Source: Metabacillus sp. KUDC1714 (lineage in GTDB: Bacteria; Bacillota; Bacilli; Bacillales; Bacillaceae). Taken from it: DNA of 64,000 bases. The stretch's first letter is position 1, and every line of letters starts with the position of its first letter. The position numbers and the translations under genes were made by a program. The notes beneath the pieces are model-generated. The model had not been told where the DNA came from, made no database searches, and saw only the letters and a program-made list of their open reading frames with translations. The DNA lies in assembly GCF_014217835.1 (NCBI RefSeq), contig NZ_CP055263.1:2297501-2361500 (forward strand), written 5' to 3'. Shown one piece after another: positions 13,002 to 27,029 of the stretch.

Positions 13002-13564
13002 AGAAAATAGCCGTTTTTGCATCAGGAAATGGCAGCAATTTTCAAGCGATACTTGATCAAATACAGCTCGGTGCAGTGAAAGCGGAAATTGGTCTTGTTG
13101 TTTGTGATAAACCTCAAGCAGGCGTAGTAGACCGTGCGAAATCAGCTGGTATACCAGTCTTTTGTTTTGTCCCAAAGGAATTTAAAACAAAAGATGAATT
13201 TGAAAGTGAAATTTTAGCTGCTTTACAAAAACATCAAATTGATTTTGTTATTCTAGCTGGTTATATGAGGTTAATTGGTTCTACATTGCTAGGTGCGTAT
13301 ACAAATAAAATCGTGAATATTCACCCTTCCTTATTGCCGGCTTTTCCAGGGAAAGATGCTATTGGCCAAGCTTTTCATGCAGGTGTTAAAGTAACCGGTG
13401 TTACAGTTCATTTTGTTGATGCTGGTATGGATACTGGACCAATTATTGCTCAGCAAGCAATTGAAATTACAAATGAAGATACTGCCCTAACAATCGCGGA
13501 TAAAATTCATAAAGTTGAACATGCCTTGTATCCAAAGGTGATCGGGGAGTTAGTGTCAAAATAA
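12998..13564 (+). CDS. purN: GAR formyltransferase (PurN)
   Basis: The 188-aa enzyme transfers a formyl group from 10-formyl-THF to GAR. Marks: [12 protein letters not shown] near residues 7-18, [11 protein letters not shown] near 88, and the catalytic Asn-His in [13 protein letters not shown] near 105. The formyl-folate site is visible in [17 protein letters not shown]. It overlaps purM by 4 bases, and purH follows after 18 bases. Confidence 0.97.
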   Translation: MKKIAVFASGNGSNFQAILDQIQLGAVKAEIGLVVCDKPQAGVVDRAKSAGIPVFCFVPKEFKTKDEFESEILAALQKHQIDFVILAGYMRLIGSTLLGAYTNKIVNIHPSLLPAFPGKDAIGQAFHAGVKVTGVTVHFVDAGMDTGPIIAQQAIEITNEDTALTIADKIHKVEHALYPKVIGELVSK

Positions 13565-13582
13565 AGCTAAGAGGTGAATGAA

Positions 13583-15121
13583 ATGACAGTCAAACGCGCG
13601 CTTATTAGTGTGTCAAATAAAGAAAATCTCGTTCCTTTTGTTAAAGAGTTAATAGAGTTAGGTGTTGAAGTCATCTCAACAGGTGGAACGAAATCATTAC
13701 TAGAAGAAAACGGTTTGAATGTAATTGGTATTTCTGAGGTTACTGGATTTCCAGAAATTATGGACGGACGTGTAAAGACGCTTCATCCTAATATCCACGG
13801 TGGTTTACTAGCTGTCCGTAACAATGAAAGTCATATGAATCAACTTAAGGAAAATAACATTGAAACAATCGATATGGTTGTTGTGAATCTTTATCCTTTT
13901 AAAGAAACAATTTCAAAACCGGATGTTAAATTCCAAGATGCAATTGAAAATATTGATATCGGTGGTCCTTCAATGCTACGTTCTGCAGCTAAAAACCATG
14001 AAGATGTAACTGTTTTAGTTGATCCACAAGATTACAGTGTTGTTTTAGAGGAATTAAAAGCATCTGGAGCGGTTTCATTAGCACAAAAGCAACGTCTTGC
14101 TGCAAAGGTATTTAGACATACAGCAGCATATGATGCATTAATTGCAGAATTTTTAACAAACACGATTGGTGAAGAAGACCCAGAATCAGTCACATATACA
14201 TTCGAGAAAAAGCAATCTCTTCGTTATGGAGAAAATCCTCATCAAAAAGCAACTTTCTATCAGAAGCCTTTCGTACCAGTTGCGTCAATCGCAAATGCGA
14301 AACAGTTGCATGGTAAAGAGCTTTCATTTAATAACATTAAAGATGCTGATGCAGCATTGCAAATTGTCCGTGAATTTACAGAACCAGCTGCAGTTGCCGT
14401 TAAGCATATGAATCCATGTGGTGTTGGTGTTGGAACTTCGACATTTGAGGCATTTACACGTTGTTATGAAGCTGATAAAACATCGATTTTCGGTGGCATT
14501 GTTGCTTTGAACCATGAGGTTGATTTAGCAACAGCTGAAAAGCTTCATGAAATCTTCCTTGAAATTGTGATTGCACCTTCTTACAGTCAGGAAGCTTTAA
14601 ACGTATTAACAGGAAAGAAGAATCTTCGTATTTTAACAATTGATGTTTCAGCACTTTCAAAACCAGAAAAACAGCTTCAATCTGTCCATGGTGGATTATT
14701 AGTACAGGATGAGGATATACTGTCTCTTGATGATGTTGAGGTGACAATCCCTACGAAGCGCGAGCCTTCTCCTGAAGAGTGGAAGGATCTAAAACTAGCT
14801 TGGAAAGTAGTAAAACATGTAAAATCAAATGCAATTGTTCTTGCTAAGGATGAAATGACAGTTGGAGTTGGAGCAGGTCAAATGAACCGAGTAGGATCAG
14901 CGAAAATTGCTATCGAGCAAGCTGGTGAAAAAGCACAAGGTAGTGCACTTGGCTCTGATGCATTCTTCCCAATGTCTGACACAGTTGAAGCAGCAGCAAA
15001 AGCTGGTGTAACAGCTATCATCCAACCTGGTGGATCAATTCGTGATGAAGATTCAATCCGCATGGCTGATGAATATGGAATCACAATGGTATTCACAGGA
15101 GTACGTCATTTTAAACATTAA
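13583..15121 (+). CDS. purH: AICAR formyltransferase / IMP cyclohydrolase (PurH)
   Basis: A bifunctional enzyme doing the last two steps to IMP. The N-terminal IMP cyclohydrolase domain (1-200) shows [13 protein letters not shown] and [13 protein letters not shown]. The formyltransferase domain shows [12 protein letters not shown] near 215, [13 protein letters not shown] near 270 and a C-terminal FTGVRHFKH. The ATG at 13583 was chosen because AAGAGGTG lies 6 bases before it; a GTG three codons upstream sits inside that ribosome binding site. 512 aa. Confidence 0.96.
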   Translation: MTVKRALISVSNKENLVPFVKELIELGVEVISTGGTKSLLEENGLNVIGISEVTGFPEIMDGRVKTLHPNIHGGLLAVRNNESHMNQLKENNIETIDMVVVNLYPFKETISKPDVKFQDAIENIDIGGPSMLRSAAKNHEDVTVLVDPQDYSVVLEELKASGAVSLAQKQRLAAKVFRHTAAYDALIAEFLTNTIGEEDPESVTYTFEKKQSLRYGENPHQKATFYQKPFVPVASIANAKQLHGKELSFNNIKDADAALQIVREFTEPAAVAVKHMNPCGVGVGTSTFEAFTRCYEADKTSIFGGIVALNHEVDLATAEKLHEIFLEIVIAPSYSQEALNVLTGKKNLRILTIDVSALSKPEKQLQSVHGGLLVQDEDILSLDDVEVTIPTKREPSPEEWKDLKLAWKVVKHVKSNAIVLAKDEMTVGVGAGQMNRVGSAKIAIEQAGEKAQGSALGSDAFFPMSDTVEAAAKAGVTAIIQPGGSIRDEDSIRMADEYGITMVFTGVRHFKH

Positions 15122-15270
15122 GAACAAAAGCGCAAGCGCCTTGATCAGCGACGAGAAACAAGAGCACTCCGTATGAGATAAAGGAAACACGAAGAGCGTA
15201 AGCGATTCGATGTTGACTTAGCGTATAAGGAGTGTGAAGTTCACTAGGCGCTAGGCGCTGGAGCTGGATG
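15122..15270 (-). repeat. Dispersed palindromic intergenic element, minus orientation
   Basis: On the minus strand it begins CCAGCTCCAGCGCC and ends AAGGCGCTTGCGCTTTTG. These are the same ends as the elements at 28634-28790 and 43464-43620, here inverted. The inner part contains self-complementary strings such as CACTCC / GGAGTG. It fills the purH-purD gap, so it would be transcribed as part of the pur mRNA. Confidence 0.75.
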
Positions 15271-15319
15271 TCAAAGCGCTTATCCAAAGTACAAGAATTA
15301 TAATTTTTTAAACATATAA

Positions 15320-16682
<1,363 letters not shown>

Positions 16683-16710
16683 GGGAACACCTCCAAGATG
16701 AATAAATAAG

Positions 16711-16740
16711 GGGCTGGCTTTTTAAGCCAGTCCCATTTTG
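16711..16740. terminator. Bidirectional terminator after purD
   Basis: GGGCTGGCTT and AAGCCAGTCCC form a strong stem with a 2-3 base loop, with A-rich sequence on the left and CATTTTG on the right. It can stop the pur transcript on the plus strand. It also lies between DUF2892 and the EYxxD gene on the minus strand. Confidence 0.8.
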
Positions 16741-16748
16741 ATTAATAA

Positions 16749-17015
16749 TTACGATGGATTAAATACAATCTTTTCATCATCTTCTTCATAGCCCTCTTCG
16801 TCGTCAAAGAAATATCCATTAGAATTTTCAAACATATAAGTGATTGGACAGAAACGTAGAATTCCCTCTCCGACCTTCATTGCCCCAAGTACGATAACAA
16901 TTAAATATGAATCTCTCCAAGGTTTTTTACAATATCTAGATGTAGCCCAAGCTAGTATGGACAGGCCACATGTAATACGTATTAAAGAATTGACGATGCC
17001 TATATTTGGTCGCAT
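16749..17015 (-). CDS. DUF2892 family small membrane protein
   Basis: About 88 aa. Residues 1-60 match DUF2892: MRPNIGIVNSLIRITCG, a first hydrophobic segment, a polar turn, then VIVLGAMKVGEGILRFCPITYMF. The family is typically RPNIG...R...G with two membrane helices. The C-terminal 25 residues are very acidic. I chose the ATG at 17015 because AGGGAGGT precedes it; a longer frame to 17051 lacks such a site. Function unknown. It is divergent from the adenine-deaminase-like gene. Confidence 0.8.
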   Translation of the reverse strand: MRPNIGIVNSLIRITCGLSILAWATSRYCKKPWRDSYLIVIVLGAMKVGEGILRFCPITYMFENSNGYFFDDEEGYEEDDEKIVFNPS

Positions 17016-17126
17016 CAAATTTACCTCCCTAAAATTGTCATAAAAATGCAATAAAACTTTAATGCGTTAATAAATTCCATATGTTAACATAGTATTAAGT
17101 TAGTAACTAAAATTGGAGGGTTTTTT

Positions 17127-18869
17127 ATGCCCGAGAGAAAATTTCAATGGAAAATTAGTCAAATCCGAAAACAAATAGATGTTTTATCAAACAAATGTGC
17201 ACCAACTATTGTCTTAAAAAATGCAACTTATCTTAATTCTTACTTGCGTCAATGGGTTAAAGCTCATATTTGGATAGTCGAGGATCGAATTGTCTATGTG
17301 GGAGACAATTTACCAGAGTATACAAATCAAACCGAAATGATTGATTGTACAAACAAAGTGGTAGTGCCAGGATACATTGAACCACATGCTCATCCATTTC
17401 AATTATATAATCCCCATACGTTAGCAAAGTATGTATCGCAAACAGGTACAACATCATTTATAGGTGATAATCTTTTTTTTCTTTTACAATACGAGAAAAA
17501 GAAAGCGCTTACGTTTTTGGATGATATGGGGAAATTACCATATCACTTTTATTGGTGGGCTAGATTTGATTTGCAAACAGAGGTACATGGTGAGGATAAA
17601 ATTTTCTCCCATGATTTTCTTAAAACGTGGTTAGAGCATAAATCTGTTGTTCAAGGAGGAGAATTAACGAGTTGGCCAAAGCTACTAGATGGTGATGACT
17701 GGATTTTATATTGGCTAAGAGAAACTAAGCGAAGAGGAAAACGGATAGAAGGACATTTTCCAGGAGCTTCAGATAATACTTTAATGAAAATGAAACTATT
17801 TGGTGTTGACAGTGATCATGAATCTATGACAGGTAAAGATGTGATAAACCGTCTGAAAATGGGGTATACTGCTGCCTTAAGACATTCATCAATTCGTCCA
17901 GATCTCGCAATCCTTCTTAAGGAGATACAGGATGAGGGACTAACAACATATGATCATTTATATTATACTACTGATGGGGCAACCCCTACTTTTTATGAAA
18001 ATGGAATGATTAATCGTTGTATAGATATAGCTTTAGATTGCAATGTTCCTTCAATTGATGCATATAATATGGCAGCATTCAATGTAGCGAAATATTACCA
18101 ATTGGAAGAGCAAATAGGTGTTATTGCTCCAGGAAGAATTGCTACTCTAAATATTTTAGATAGTATTGACAAACCTGACCCATCTTCTGTTATGGCAAAA
18201 GGAACATGGGTTCTAAAAGAGGGTCATTGTCAGGAGGATAAAGAAGTTGTTGAATGGGCTGAATATGGTATTCAATCAGCAGATATAAAATGGGATCTAA
18301 CAATAGATGATTTACAATTTTCAATGCCTCTTGGGATGAAGATGAGGAATGCTGTTATTATGGAGCCGTACTCGATTACAATCGATAGCTCTGTTAATGA
18401 GCTATCCGAAATACATGACGAAAGCTTTCTAGCTTTAATTGACCGTAATGGAAAATGGAGAGTAAATACAGTGATAAAAGGTTTCTCCAAACAGGTACAG
18501 GGCTTTGCAAGTTCCTATTCCACAACTGGAGATATCATTATCATTGGTAAAAATAAAACTGAAATGCTTGCTGCCTTTACTCGAATGAAGGAGATCGGCG
18601 GAGGAATTGTGTTGACTGAGAATGGAAATGTTACATTTGAAATGCCGTTAGAGATAAATGGAAGCGCTTCAATAGAGGAGCTTGAAGAGGTTATGAGAAA
18701 ACAGAATCAGTTGAACACTCTATTAAAAGAAAGAGGGTATGGCTTCGATGATCCTGTTTATTCCTTGTTATTCTTGTCTTCAACGCATTTACCATATATT
18801 AGAATAACACCTAGAGGTATTTTTGACGTAATGAAAAAAACGGTACTCTTTCCATCGATAATGCGTTAA
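17127..18869 (+). CDS. yerA: Adenine deaminase-like amidohydrolase (YerA)
   Basis: A 580-aa metal-dependent hydrolase of the amidohydrolase superfamily. The N-terminal composite domain is followed by the metal site IEPHAHPFQLY near residue 88, and an adenine deaminase C-terminal domain lies at about 400-570. Length equals that of B. subtilis YerA. The family is annotated as adenine deaminase, but the B. subtilis enzyme with proven activity is AdeC, so the substrate of YerA is unsettled. GGAGGG lies before the ATG. Position next to pur genes is conserved and fits a purine role. Confidence 0.85.
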   Translation: MPERKFQWKISQIRKQIDVLSNKCAPTIVLKNATYLNSYLRQWVKAHIWIVEDRIVYVGDNLPEYTNQTEMIDCTNKVVVPGYIEPHAHPFQLYNPHTLAKYVSQTGTTSFIGDNLFFLLQYEKKKALTFLDDMGKLPYHFYWWARFDLQTEVHGEDKIFSHDFLKTWLEHKSVVQGGELTSWPKLLDGDDWILYWLRETKRRGKRIEGHFPGASDNTLMKMKLFGVDSDHESMTGKDVINRLKMGYTAALRHSSIRPDLAILLKEIQDEGLTTYDHLYYTTDGATPTFYENGMINRCIDIALDCNVPSIDAYNMAAFNVAKYYQLEEQIGVIAPGRIATLNILDSIDKPDPSSVMAKGTWVLKEGHCQEDKEVVEWAEYGIQSADIKWDLTIDDLQFSMPLGMKMRNAVIMEPYSITIDSSVNELSEIHDESFLALIDRNGKWRVNTVIKGFSKQVQGFASSYSTTGDIIIIGKNKTEMLAAFTRMKEIGGGIVLTENGNVTFEMPLEINGSASIEELEEVMRKQNQLNTLLKERGYGFDDPVYSLLFLSSTHLPYIRITPRGIFDVMKKTVLFPSIMR

Positions 18870-18906
18870 AATATAAAAGTGGAAAAGTAGATAAGGTTGT
18901 GTTTTT

Positions 18907-19950
18907 GTGTTTAAAGGAAAATTTTCAATTGCTATATTTTCAATGCTTATAATAATAAGCGCTTGCAGTAATAAGGAAGAACAACGTTCAGTTGAAAATA
19001 TAGATTCTAATCAGAAAGAAGAAAAGCCAGTTGCTGCTGAAGTTGAAGAAAAAGTGACTTACCCGCTCACTGGAGTAGAAGCAGAAGAAACTGAACTAAA
19101 CCAACGTCCGATAGCTGTTATGATAAATAATCATCCAAGTGCAAGACCACAATCAGGCCTTCATAAAGCTGATGTTGTGTACGAAGTTCTTTCAGAAGGA
19201 AGTATTACAAGATTTTTAGCAATCTTTCAAAGCGAAGTACCTGACATAATCGGACCTGTAAGAAGTGCAAGAGAATATTATGTTGATTTAAGTAAAGGCT
19301 TTGATGCACTTTATATTAGTCATGGTTGGAGTCCTACTGCTAAAGAAAAGCTTGAAGCAGGCGAAGCGGATTATTTAAATGGATTATTTTATGATGGTAC
19401 TTTATTTTGGAGAACTGATCATCGAAAGCCTCCCCATAATTCCTATATTTCAAGCGAAAATATAGCGAAGGGTGCAGAGGACAATCATTATGAAATAACC
19501 GCTGAAGTTGAGCCTTTTGAGTTTCTTTCTGAGGAAGAAGTGGTAAATTTAAAAGGTGAACCTGTAAACAATTTTGTTATTAAATATGACAACTCTCAAA
19601 CATGGCATGCGACATATGAGTATAATCAAACTAAACAAAGTTATAGCAGATTTAGTAATAATGAACAAACGGTTGATTTAGAAAGTGAAGAGCCGATCCA
19701 ACTATCAAATGTGTTTGTTGTTGAAATGGAACATAATGCTATCGATAATTATGGAAGACGGGGAATTAATTTAACTTCTGGAGGAAAAGCTTTACTTTTC
19801 CAAAATGGACTTATGCAAGAAGTAGAATGGGAAAACCGTGATGGTAGAATTCTCCCTGTAAAAGATGGAGAACTTATAAAGTTTGTACCAGGAAGAACGT
19901 GGATAAATGTAGTTCCAGACATTGAGAAAGCATTTCTAATTCAATCGTAA
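18907..19950 (+). CDS. yerB: DUF3048 lipoprotein YerB
   Basis: A 347-aa secreted lipoprotein. A basic start, a hydrophobic stretch and the lipobox IISAC place the lipidated Cys at about residue 20. Two DUF3048 halves follow, with the typical RPIAVMINNHPSARPQSG, GPVRSAREYYVDLS and WRTDHRKPPHNSY strings. Function is not established. The GTG start has only a weak AAGG upstream. It follows yerA by 37 bases and precedes yerC by 19, as in B. subtilis. Confidence 0.85.
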   Translation: MFKGKFSIAIFSMLIIISACSNKEEQRSVENIDSNQKEEKPVAAEVEEKVTYPLTGVEAEETELNQRPIAVMINNHPSARPQSGLHKADVVYEVLSEGSITRFLAIFQSEVPDIIGPVRSAREYYVDLSKGFDALYISHGWSPTAKEKLEAGEADYLNGLFYDGTLFWRTDHRKPPHNSYISSENIAKGAEDNHYEITAEVEPFEFLSEEEVVNLKGEPVNNFVIKYDNSQTWHATYEYNQTKQSYSRFSNNEQTVDLESEEPIQLSNVFVVEMEHNAIDNYGRRGINLTSGGKALLFQNGLMQEVEWENRDGRILPVKDGELIKFVPGRTWINVVPDIEKAFLIQS

Positions 19951-19969
19951 TAGTAAAAGGAGAATGTAT

Positions 19970-20278
19970 ATGCAAATAGAGAAGCTACGTGGAAAAGAAC
20001 TTGATCAGCTTTTTGAATCTATTTTGTCATTAAAAGATTTAGAAGAATGTTATCGATTCTTCGATGATCTTTGTACAGTAAATGAAATCCAATCGCTTGC
20101 ACAAAGACTTGAAGTAGCGAGAATGCTGCGAGAAGGATATACTTATCATAAGATAGAAACCGAAACGGGAGCGAGTACTGCAACCATTTCTCGTGTAAAA
20201 CGTTGTTTAAATTATGGGAATGATGCCTATACAATGGCATTAGAACGAGTGCACGATCAGAAGGAACCAACCGAATAA
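19970..20278 (+). CDS. yerC: YerC/YecD family TrpR-like DNA-binding protein
   Basis: The 102-aa TrpR-like protein has a helix-turn-helix at about residues 55-80: SLAQRLEVARMLREG, then YHKIETETGASTATISRVKRCL. The ATG at 19970 was preferred over that at 19964 because AAAGGAG ends 7 bases upstream of it. It is likely a DNA-binding regulator; targets are not known to me. A terminator follows at once. Confidence 0.88.
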   Translation: MQIEKLRGKELDQLFESILSLKDLEECYRFFDDLCTVNEIQSLAQRLEVARMLREGYTYHKIETETGASTATISRVKRCLNYGNDAYTMALERVHDQKEPTE

Positions 20279-20286
20279 ATTTGGAA

Positions 20287-20312
20287 AGCACCGAGGATAT
20301 CGGTGCTTTTTC
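20287..20312 (+). terminator. Terminator after yerC
   Basis: AGCACCGA and TCGGTGCT form an 8-bp stem with a 5-base loop, followed by TTTTCTTT. It lies 9 bases after the yerC stop. Confidence 0.9.
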
Positions 20313-20503
20313 TTTGTGTAAAAGTAAATAATAAAAGGATATGCACTTTATAAGGAAAACCTCCTTAGTAAAAAACAGCGTTTGTCTACGCCTTTTTATT
20401 TCATTTTGATGAAAGCGAAATGGATCATCCGTATTTAAGTTTTTTGCCTCCATGTTATTTGCTATAATAATGAAATGGATGTTTTTGAATGGAGGAATCC
20501 TAC

Positions 20504-21187
20504 ATGTATGATATTAACGAGTGGAAACATGTGTTTAAACTCGATCCAGATAAAGTAATAAGTGATGAGGACTTAGAGAAAATTTGTGAATCTGGAACAG
20601 ATGGTATTATTGTTGGGGGAAGCGATAATATTACGGAAGAAAATGTTTTGAACTTAATGTCTAGGATCCGTCGCTATCTTATTCCCTGTGTTTTAGAAGT
20701 ATCAACAGCTGAATCAATTATTCCTGGCTTTGACCTATATTTTATCCCTACAGTATTAAATAGCAGAAGCACAAAATGGATGATTGATTTACATCATGAA
20801 GCAGTGAAGGAATATGGAGAAATTATGAATTGGGACGAGCTAATTGTTGAAGGGTATTGTATTTTAAATCCCGATTGCAAAGCTGCGGCACTAACAGATG
20901 CAAATACTAATCTCTCACTTGATGATGTAACAGCATACGCAAGAGTTGCTGAGAAAATGTACCAGCTCCCTATTTTTTATCTAGAATATAGCGGAATGCT
21001 TGGAGATCTAGCAGTAGTTGAACAAACTAAGAAGGTATTAACAAAAACAAAGTTATTCTATGGTGGAGGCATTACTTCAGCAGAAGAAGCTAATCGTTTT
21101 GCTCAATTTGCTGATGTTGTAGTAGTAGGAAATGTTATCTACACTGATTTAAAGGCAGCTCTAACAACAGTAGAAGCTGTAAAATAA
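20504..21187 (+). CDS. pcrB: Heptaprenylglyceryl phosphate synthase (PcrB)
   Basis: A TIM-barrel prenyltransferase of 227 aa that joins heptaprenyl diphosphate to glycerol-1-phosphate. Marks: [16 protein letters not shown] at the start, [11 protein letters not shown] near 44, YFIPTVLNS near 78, [10 protein letters not shown] near 160 and [11 protein letters not shown] near 187. The start MYDINEW was chosen by its match to B. subtilis PcrB and by GGAGG 10 bases before. An upstream ATG at 20489 overlaps that site. A TGCTATAAT extended -10 lies at about 20461-20469. The gene is paired with pcrA as usual. Confidence 0.93.
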   Translation: MYDINEWKHVFKLDPDKVISDEDLEKICESGTDGIIVGGSDNITEENVLNLMSRIRRYLIPCVLEVSTAESIIPGFDLYFIPTVLNSRSTKWMIDLHHEAVKEYGEIMNWDELIVEGYCILNPDCKAAALTDANTNLSLDDVTAYARVAEKMYQLPIFYLEYSGMLGDLAVVEQTKKVLTKTKLFYGGGITSAEEANRFAQFADVVVVGNVIYTDLKAALTTVEAVK

Positions 21188-21193
21188 ATTTTT

Positions 21194-21223
21194 TTGAACT
21201 CAACCTCAATCTTTTGATAAAAT
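21194..21223 (+). promoter_or_regulatory. Candidate promoter for pcrA
   Basis: TTGAAC (21194-21199) and TAAAAT (21218-21223) are spaced by 18 bases, just before the pcrA start region. Confidence 0.4.
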
Positions 21224-21254
21224 AGAACATATGTTTGTTAAGGTGGTGAAGAAG

Positions 21255-23483
21255 TTGCAATTCTTATCAAATCAATTACTTTCAGGTTTGAATGACATGC
21301 AACAAGAGGCAGTAAAAACAACGGATGGTCCGTTATTAATCATGGCGGGTGCGGGTAGTGGTAAAACCCGTGTGTTAACCCATCGGATTGCATATTTAAT
21401 GACTGAAAAACAAATTGCTCCATGGAATATTTTGGCGATTACATTTACAAATAAAGCAGCACGTGAAATGAAAGAGAGAATTCAACGGATTTTAGGACCT
21501 GGTGCTGATGAAATTTGGATTTCAACCTTTCACTCTATGTGCGTTCGAATTTTGCGTAGAGATAGTGACAGAATGGGAATTAATCGTAACTTTTCTATTC
21601 TTGATACGACAGATCAATTGTCGGTTATTAAAACGGTGCTTAAAGAAAAGAACCTTGATCCTAAAAAATATGAGCCAAGAAGCTTATTAGGTTCAATCAG
21701 CAGTGCGAAAAATGAACTGATAACACCAGAGGAATATGATAAATCAGCTAACAGTCACTATGAACAAATGGTTAGTGATGTATACAGGGAATACCAGAAG
21801 AAACTACGCAAAAATCAATCTCTTGATTTTGATGATTTGATTATGACAACCATTCAATTGTTTCAACGTGTACCTGAAGTGCTTGAATCTTATCAACGTA
21901 AATTTCAATATATTCATGTTGATGAGTACCAGGATACGAACAGAGCTCAATATATGTTAGTAAAGCTTTTGGCCTCACGGTTTAAAAACCTTTGTGTTGT
22001 AGGTGATTCAGATCAATCAATTTATCGCTGGCGTGGTGCAGATATTGCGAATATCCTTTCCTTTGAAAAGGATTATCCTCAAGCGAATGTAATTTTGCTA
22101 GAACAAAACTACCGTTCAACGAAGTTAATTTTAGAGGCTGCAAATGAGGTTATTAAAAGGAATTCAAATCGTAAGCCGAAGAAGCTTTGGACTGAAAATC
22201 AACAAGGGGCAAAGATTACGTACTATCGTGCAGATAGTGAAGCAGCAGAAGGGCAATTTGTTGCAGGGAGAATCAAACAGCTGGTAGATTCAGGACAAAG
22301 AAAGCTTTCAGAAATTGCAATTCTTTATAGAACAAATGCACAATCAAGGATTATTGAGGAAGTATTACTTAAATCAAATCTAAATTACACAATCGTCGGA
22401 GGCATTAAGTTCTATGATCGTAAAGAGATTAAGGACTTACTCGCTTACTTACGATTAATTGCAAACCCAGATGATGATATTAGCTTAGCTCGTATCATCA
22501 ATGTACCAAAACGTGGTGTTGGTTCGACATCTGTTGATAAAATAGCTAATTATGCAATAGACAATGATTTATCTTTATTTCAAGCATTAGATGAAATTGA
22601 ACAAATAGGTGTTAGTGCAAGAGTTATAAACGCTTTAGTTGAATTTCGTGAATTGATTCGAAACCTTGGTAATATGCAGGATTATTTATCTGTTACGGAG
22701 CTCGCCGAAGAGATCATTGAGAAATCTGGTTATCGAGAAATGCTTAAACTAGAAAAAACAATTGAAGCACAAAGTCGTTTAGAGAATATCGATGAGTTTT
22801 TATCGGTCACTCAAACCTTTGAAAAGCAAAACGAAGATAAAAGTCTTGTGGCCTTTTTAACAGATTTAGCACTTGTATCTGACATTGATAAACTTGAAGA
22901 AGATGAGCAGGAACAAAGTGATGCACTTGTGTTAATGACCCTTCACTCAGCAAAGGGATTAGAGTTTCCTGTTGTGTTCTTAATTGGACTTGAGGAAGGG
23001 GTTTTCCCTCATAGCCGTTCATTAATGGAAGAGGATGAGATGGAGGAAGAACGTCGTCTTGCTTACGTAGGGATTACTCGGGCTGAAAAAGACCTGTTCA
23101 TTACAAATGCACAAATGCGTACGTTGTTTGGGCGGACAAGTATGAATCCTGAGTCACGATTTATTTCTGAAATTCCAAGTGAGTTGATTGAGAATCTAAA
23201 TGAAGTAAAGAAATCTACTTCTCCTTCTACCCTTACCTCTGCTTTTAATTCAGGTCGTCGTCTTGAAAAGCGCCCACCAGTTGCAAAACCTATTGCCGCT
23301 TCAACTGGCGGGGACGGAATTTCTTGGGCTGTTGGAGATAAAGCTGAACATAAAAAGTGGGGAATTGGTACTGTCGTAAGTGTAAAAGGTACAGGGGAAG
23401 GAAAGGAATTAGATATTGCGTTCCCAAGTCCTGTTGGAATAAAGCGTCTGCTTGCAAAATTTGCACCAATTAATCGTGTTTAA
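21255..23483 (+). CDS. pcrA: ATP-dependent DNA helicase PcrA
   Basis: A superfamily 1A helicase, 3'-5', for replication and UvrD-like repair. Motif I is AGAGSGKT near residue 35, motif II is DEYQDT near 224, motif III is [14 protein letters not shown] and motif IV QNYRSTK. Motif V is [11 protein letters not shown] near 570 and motif [14 protein letters not shown]. The C-terminal end [18 protein letters not shown] is the RNA-polymerase-binding Tudor-like tail. I chose TTG at 21255 because AAGGTGGTG lies 6 bases before it and it matches the B. subtilis start; an ATG at 21231 is also open. 742 aa. Confidence 0.95.
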   Translation: MQFLSNQLLSGLNDMQQEAVKTTDGPLLIMAGAGSGKTRVLTHRIAYLMTEKQIAPWNILAITFTNKAAREMKERIQRILGPGADEIWISTFHSMCVRILRRDSDRMGINRNFSILDTTDQLSVIKTVLKEKNLDPKKYEPRSLLGSISSAKNELITPEEYDKSANSHYEQMVSDVYREYQKKLRKNQSLDFDDLIMTTIQLFQRVPEVLESYQRKFQYIHVDEYQDTNRAQYMLVKLLASRFKNLCVVGDSDQSIYRWRGADIANILSFEKDYPQANVILLEQNYRSTKLILEAANEVIKRNSNRKPKKLWTENQQGAKITYYRADSEAAEGQFVAGRIKQLVDSGQRKLSEIAILYRTNAQSRIIEEVLLKSNLNYTIVGGIKFYDRKEIKDLLAYLRLIANPDDDISLARIINVPKRGVGSTSVDKIANYAIDNDLSLFQALDEIEQIGVSARVINALVEFRELIRNLGNMQDYLSVTELAEEIIEKSGYREMLKLEKTIEAQSRLENIDEFLSVTQTFEKQNEDKSLVAFLTDLALVSDIDKLEEDEQEQSDALVLMTLHSAKGLEFPVVFLIGLEEGVFPHSRSLMEEDEMEEERRLAYVGITRAEKDLFITNAQMRTLFGRTSMNPESRFISEIPSELIENLNEVKKSTSPSTLTSAFNSGRRLEKRPPVAKPIAASTGGDGISWAVGDKAEHKKWGIGTVVSVKGTGEGKELDIAFPSPVGIKRLLAKFAPINRV

Positions 23484-23520
23484 AGAGAAGATAGTTCGGT
23501 AGAAAGGATTGGACATCTGA

Positions 23521-25527
<2,007 letters not shown>

Positions 25528-25542
25528 GAGGTGTGGAATCAC

Positions 25543-26727
25543 TTGAAAAAGAAACTAATTATGGTGTTAACAAGCTTTTTTGTATTAACAGCTTGTGCAC
25601 CAAACTTTGGAGAGCAAGAAGAAATCGTGCAGGAAATAGAGGACGAGTCAAAGGAACAGGCGATTATCCCAAAATACAATATTTCAGATTCGTATTACAA
25701 GATGATTTTGCCATTTAAACCAGGGGAAGCAAGAGGACTTGTTTCAGAACAATTAAATACCCGCTTAGATATTGATGAATTTGAAACAGGTTTAATGAGG
25801 GTTGCCCAAGACACATTTTCTCCTGATAAATATTTATATCAAGAAGGTCAATATTTAACTGGAGAAGTCATTCAAGGTTGGCTAAATCGAAAGCTAACCG
25901 GTGAAAAGTTAAAAAATGAACAAGAAAAAGCGAAAGAGGCAAAGAAAGAATATACTGAGATCGGGCTAAATCCAGCATTGCCTGAGGAGGGGAATCTTGA
26001 GGAATTACATTCGGAAAATCCGATCTACTTATCCCACATTCTTGAACATAATTATTTAATCCGAGAGGATGATACAGTTGAATTAGGTGGAGTTGTCATT
26101 GGTCTAGCGATGAACTCTGTTCATTATTTTCAACAGGAAGACGGGTATGCTCGTGAGAAGCGAATAAGTACAAGTGAGCTTTTAGCAAAAGGGAAAGAAT
26201 ATGCTCAACAAGTGATTAATCGTGTAAGAAACACAAAAGGATTGGGAAATGTTCCAATTGTTATTGCGATATATGAACAAGAAAAAAAATCTTCGATTGT
26301 TCCTGGTAATTTCGTAACGAAAACGGTTGTGAAGGCGGGAAGTAATAGTCTTGGTAAGTGGGAAGGAATTGATGAGGATTATTATTTCTTTCCATCAGAT
26401 GAAGCGACAAGTGATTATCGAGATGATGCACAAATGTTCAATCGTTTTAAATCTGATGTTGAGGAATTTTTCCCTAATTACACAGGTGTAATTGGAAAAG
26501 CCTTTTATAAAAACGGAGAATTAAATTATTTAGATATAGAAATTCCGATGCAATTTTACGGAAAAGCGGAAGTGATCGCCTTTACACAGTTTGTAACAGG
26601 TAAGGTTATGGAATATTTCCCTGACTATGTAACACTTGAAGTTAATGTTATGTCTACTACAGGACAGGAAGCGCTAATACTGAAAGAGCCAAACCAAGAA
26701 GAGCCAACTGTTCATATTTATAAGTAA
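25543..26727 (+). CDS. camS: CamS family sex pheromone lipoprotein
   Basis: About 394 aa with a lipoprotein signal: KKK, a hydrophobic core and lipobox VLTAC. The body matches CamS/YerH: GLVSEQLNTRLDIDEFETGLMR near 65-90 and a C-terminal half with PNYTGVIGKAFY and EVNVMSTTG. In Enterococcus and Staphylococcus the signal peptide of CamS yields a peptide pheromone; the role of the protein body in Bacillus is unknown. TTG at 25543 was chosen, with AGAGGTG 8 bases upstream; a GTG at 25531 lies inside that region. It is last in the pcrA-ligA-camS run. Confidence 0.9.
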   Translation: MKKKLIMVLTSFFVLTACAPNFGEQEEIVQEIEDESKEQAIIPKYNISDSYYKMILPFKPGEARGLVSEQLNTRLDIDEFETGLMRVAQDTFSPDKYLYQEGQYLTGEVIQGWLNRKLTGEKLKNEQEKAKEAKKEYTEIGLNPALPEEGNLEELHSENPIYLSHILEHNYLIREDDTVELGGVVIGLAMNSVHYFQQEDGYAREKRISTSELLAKGKEYAQQVINRVRNTKGLGNVPIVIAIYEQEKKSSIVPGNFVTKTVVKAGSNSLGKWEGIDEDYYFFPSDEATSDYRDDAQMFNRFKSDVEEFFPNYTGVIGKAFYKNGELNYLDIEIPMQFYGKAEVIAFTQFVTGKVMEYFPDYVTLEVNVMSTTGQEALILKEPNQEEPTVHIYK

Positions 26728-26740
26728 ATGTAAGGTGAGG

Positions 26741-26777
26741 ATGCAAGCTAAGGACAAAATCTTAGCTTGCATTTTTA
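26741..26777 (+). terminator. Terminator after camS
   Basis: ATGCAAGCTAAG and CTTAGCTTGCAT form a perfect 12-bp stem with an 8-base loop, followed by TTTTTATG. Confidence 0.93.
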
Positions 26778-26812
26778 TGTTTGTAAGAAAATAATAATAT
26801 GCTTTTACTTTG

Positions 26813-26826
26813 GAAAAGCGCTTTGA
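26813..26826 (+). promoter_or_regulatory. Possible CcpA (cre) site upstream of pruA
   Basis: GAAAAGCGCTTTGA resembles the cre palindrome TGAAAGCGCTTTCA in 11 of 14 positions and overlaps a TTGACA at 26823-26828. Carbon catabolite control of proline catabolism would make sense, but the site is 200 bases from the start codon and the -10 is unclear. The rest of the 26,778-27,029 gap shows nothing I can name. Confidence 0.35.
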
Positions 26827-27029
26827 CATTTACCTCAGTGCTAATTTTTTAAAGTCAACACCGAACGCTAAAGGAACTAGAAAGAAAAGATACTCATTTC
26901 TATCAATAGGTATGCATACGAATGAAGCATAAGAGCTCAAACACAAGATCAGTTTTATGTGTGAGTTTGAATGAAGGAAATGTCATGATCTTAACGCTCT
27001 ATCTTAAAATTTAAAGGAGGCGTTCGAAA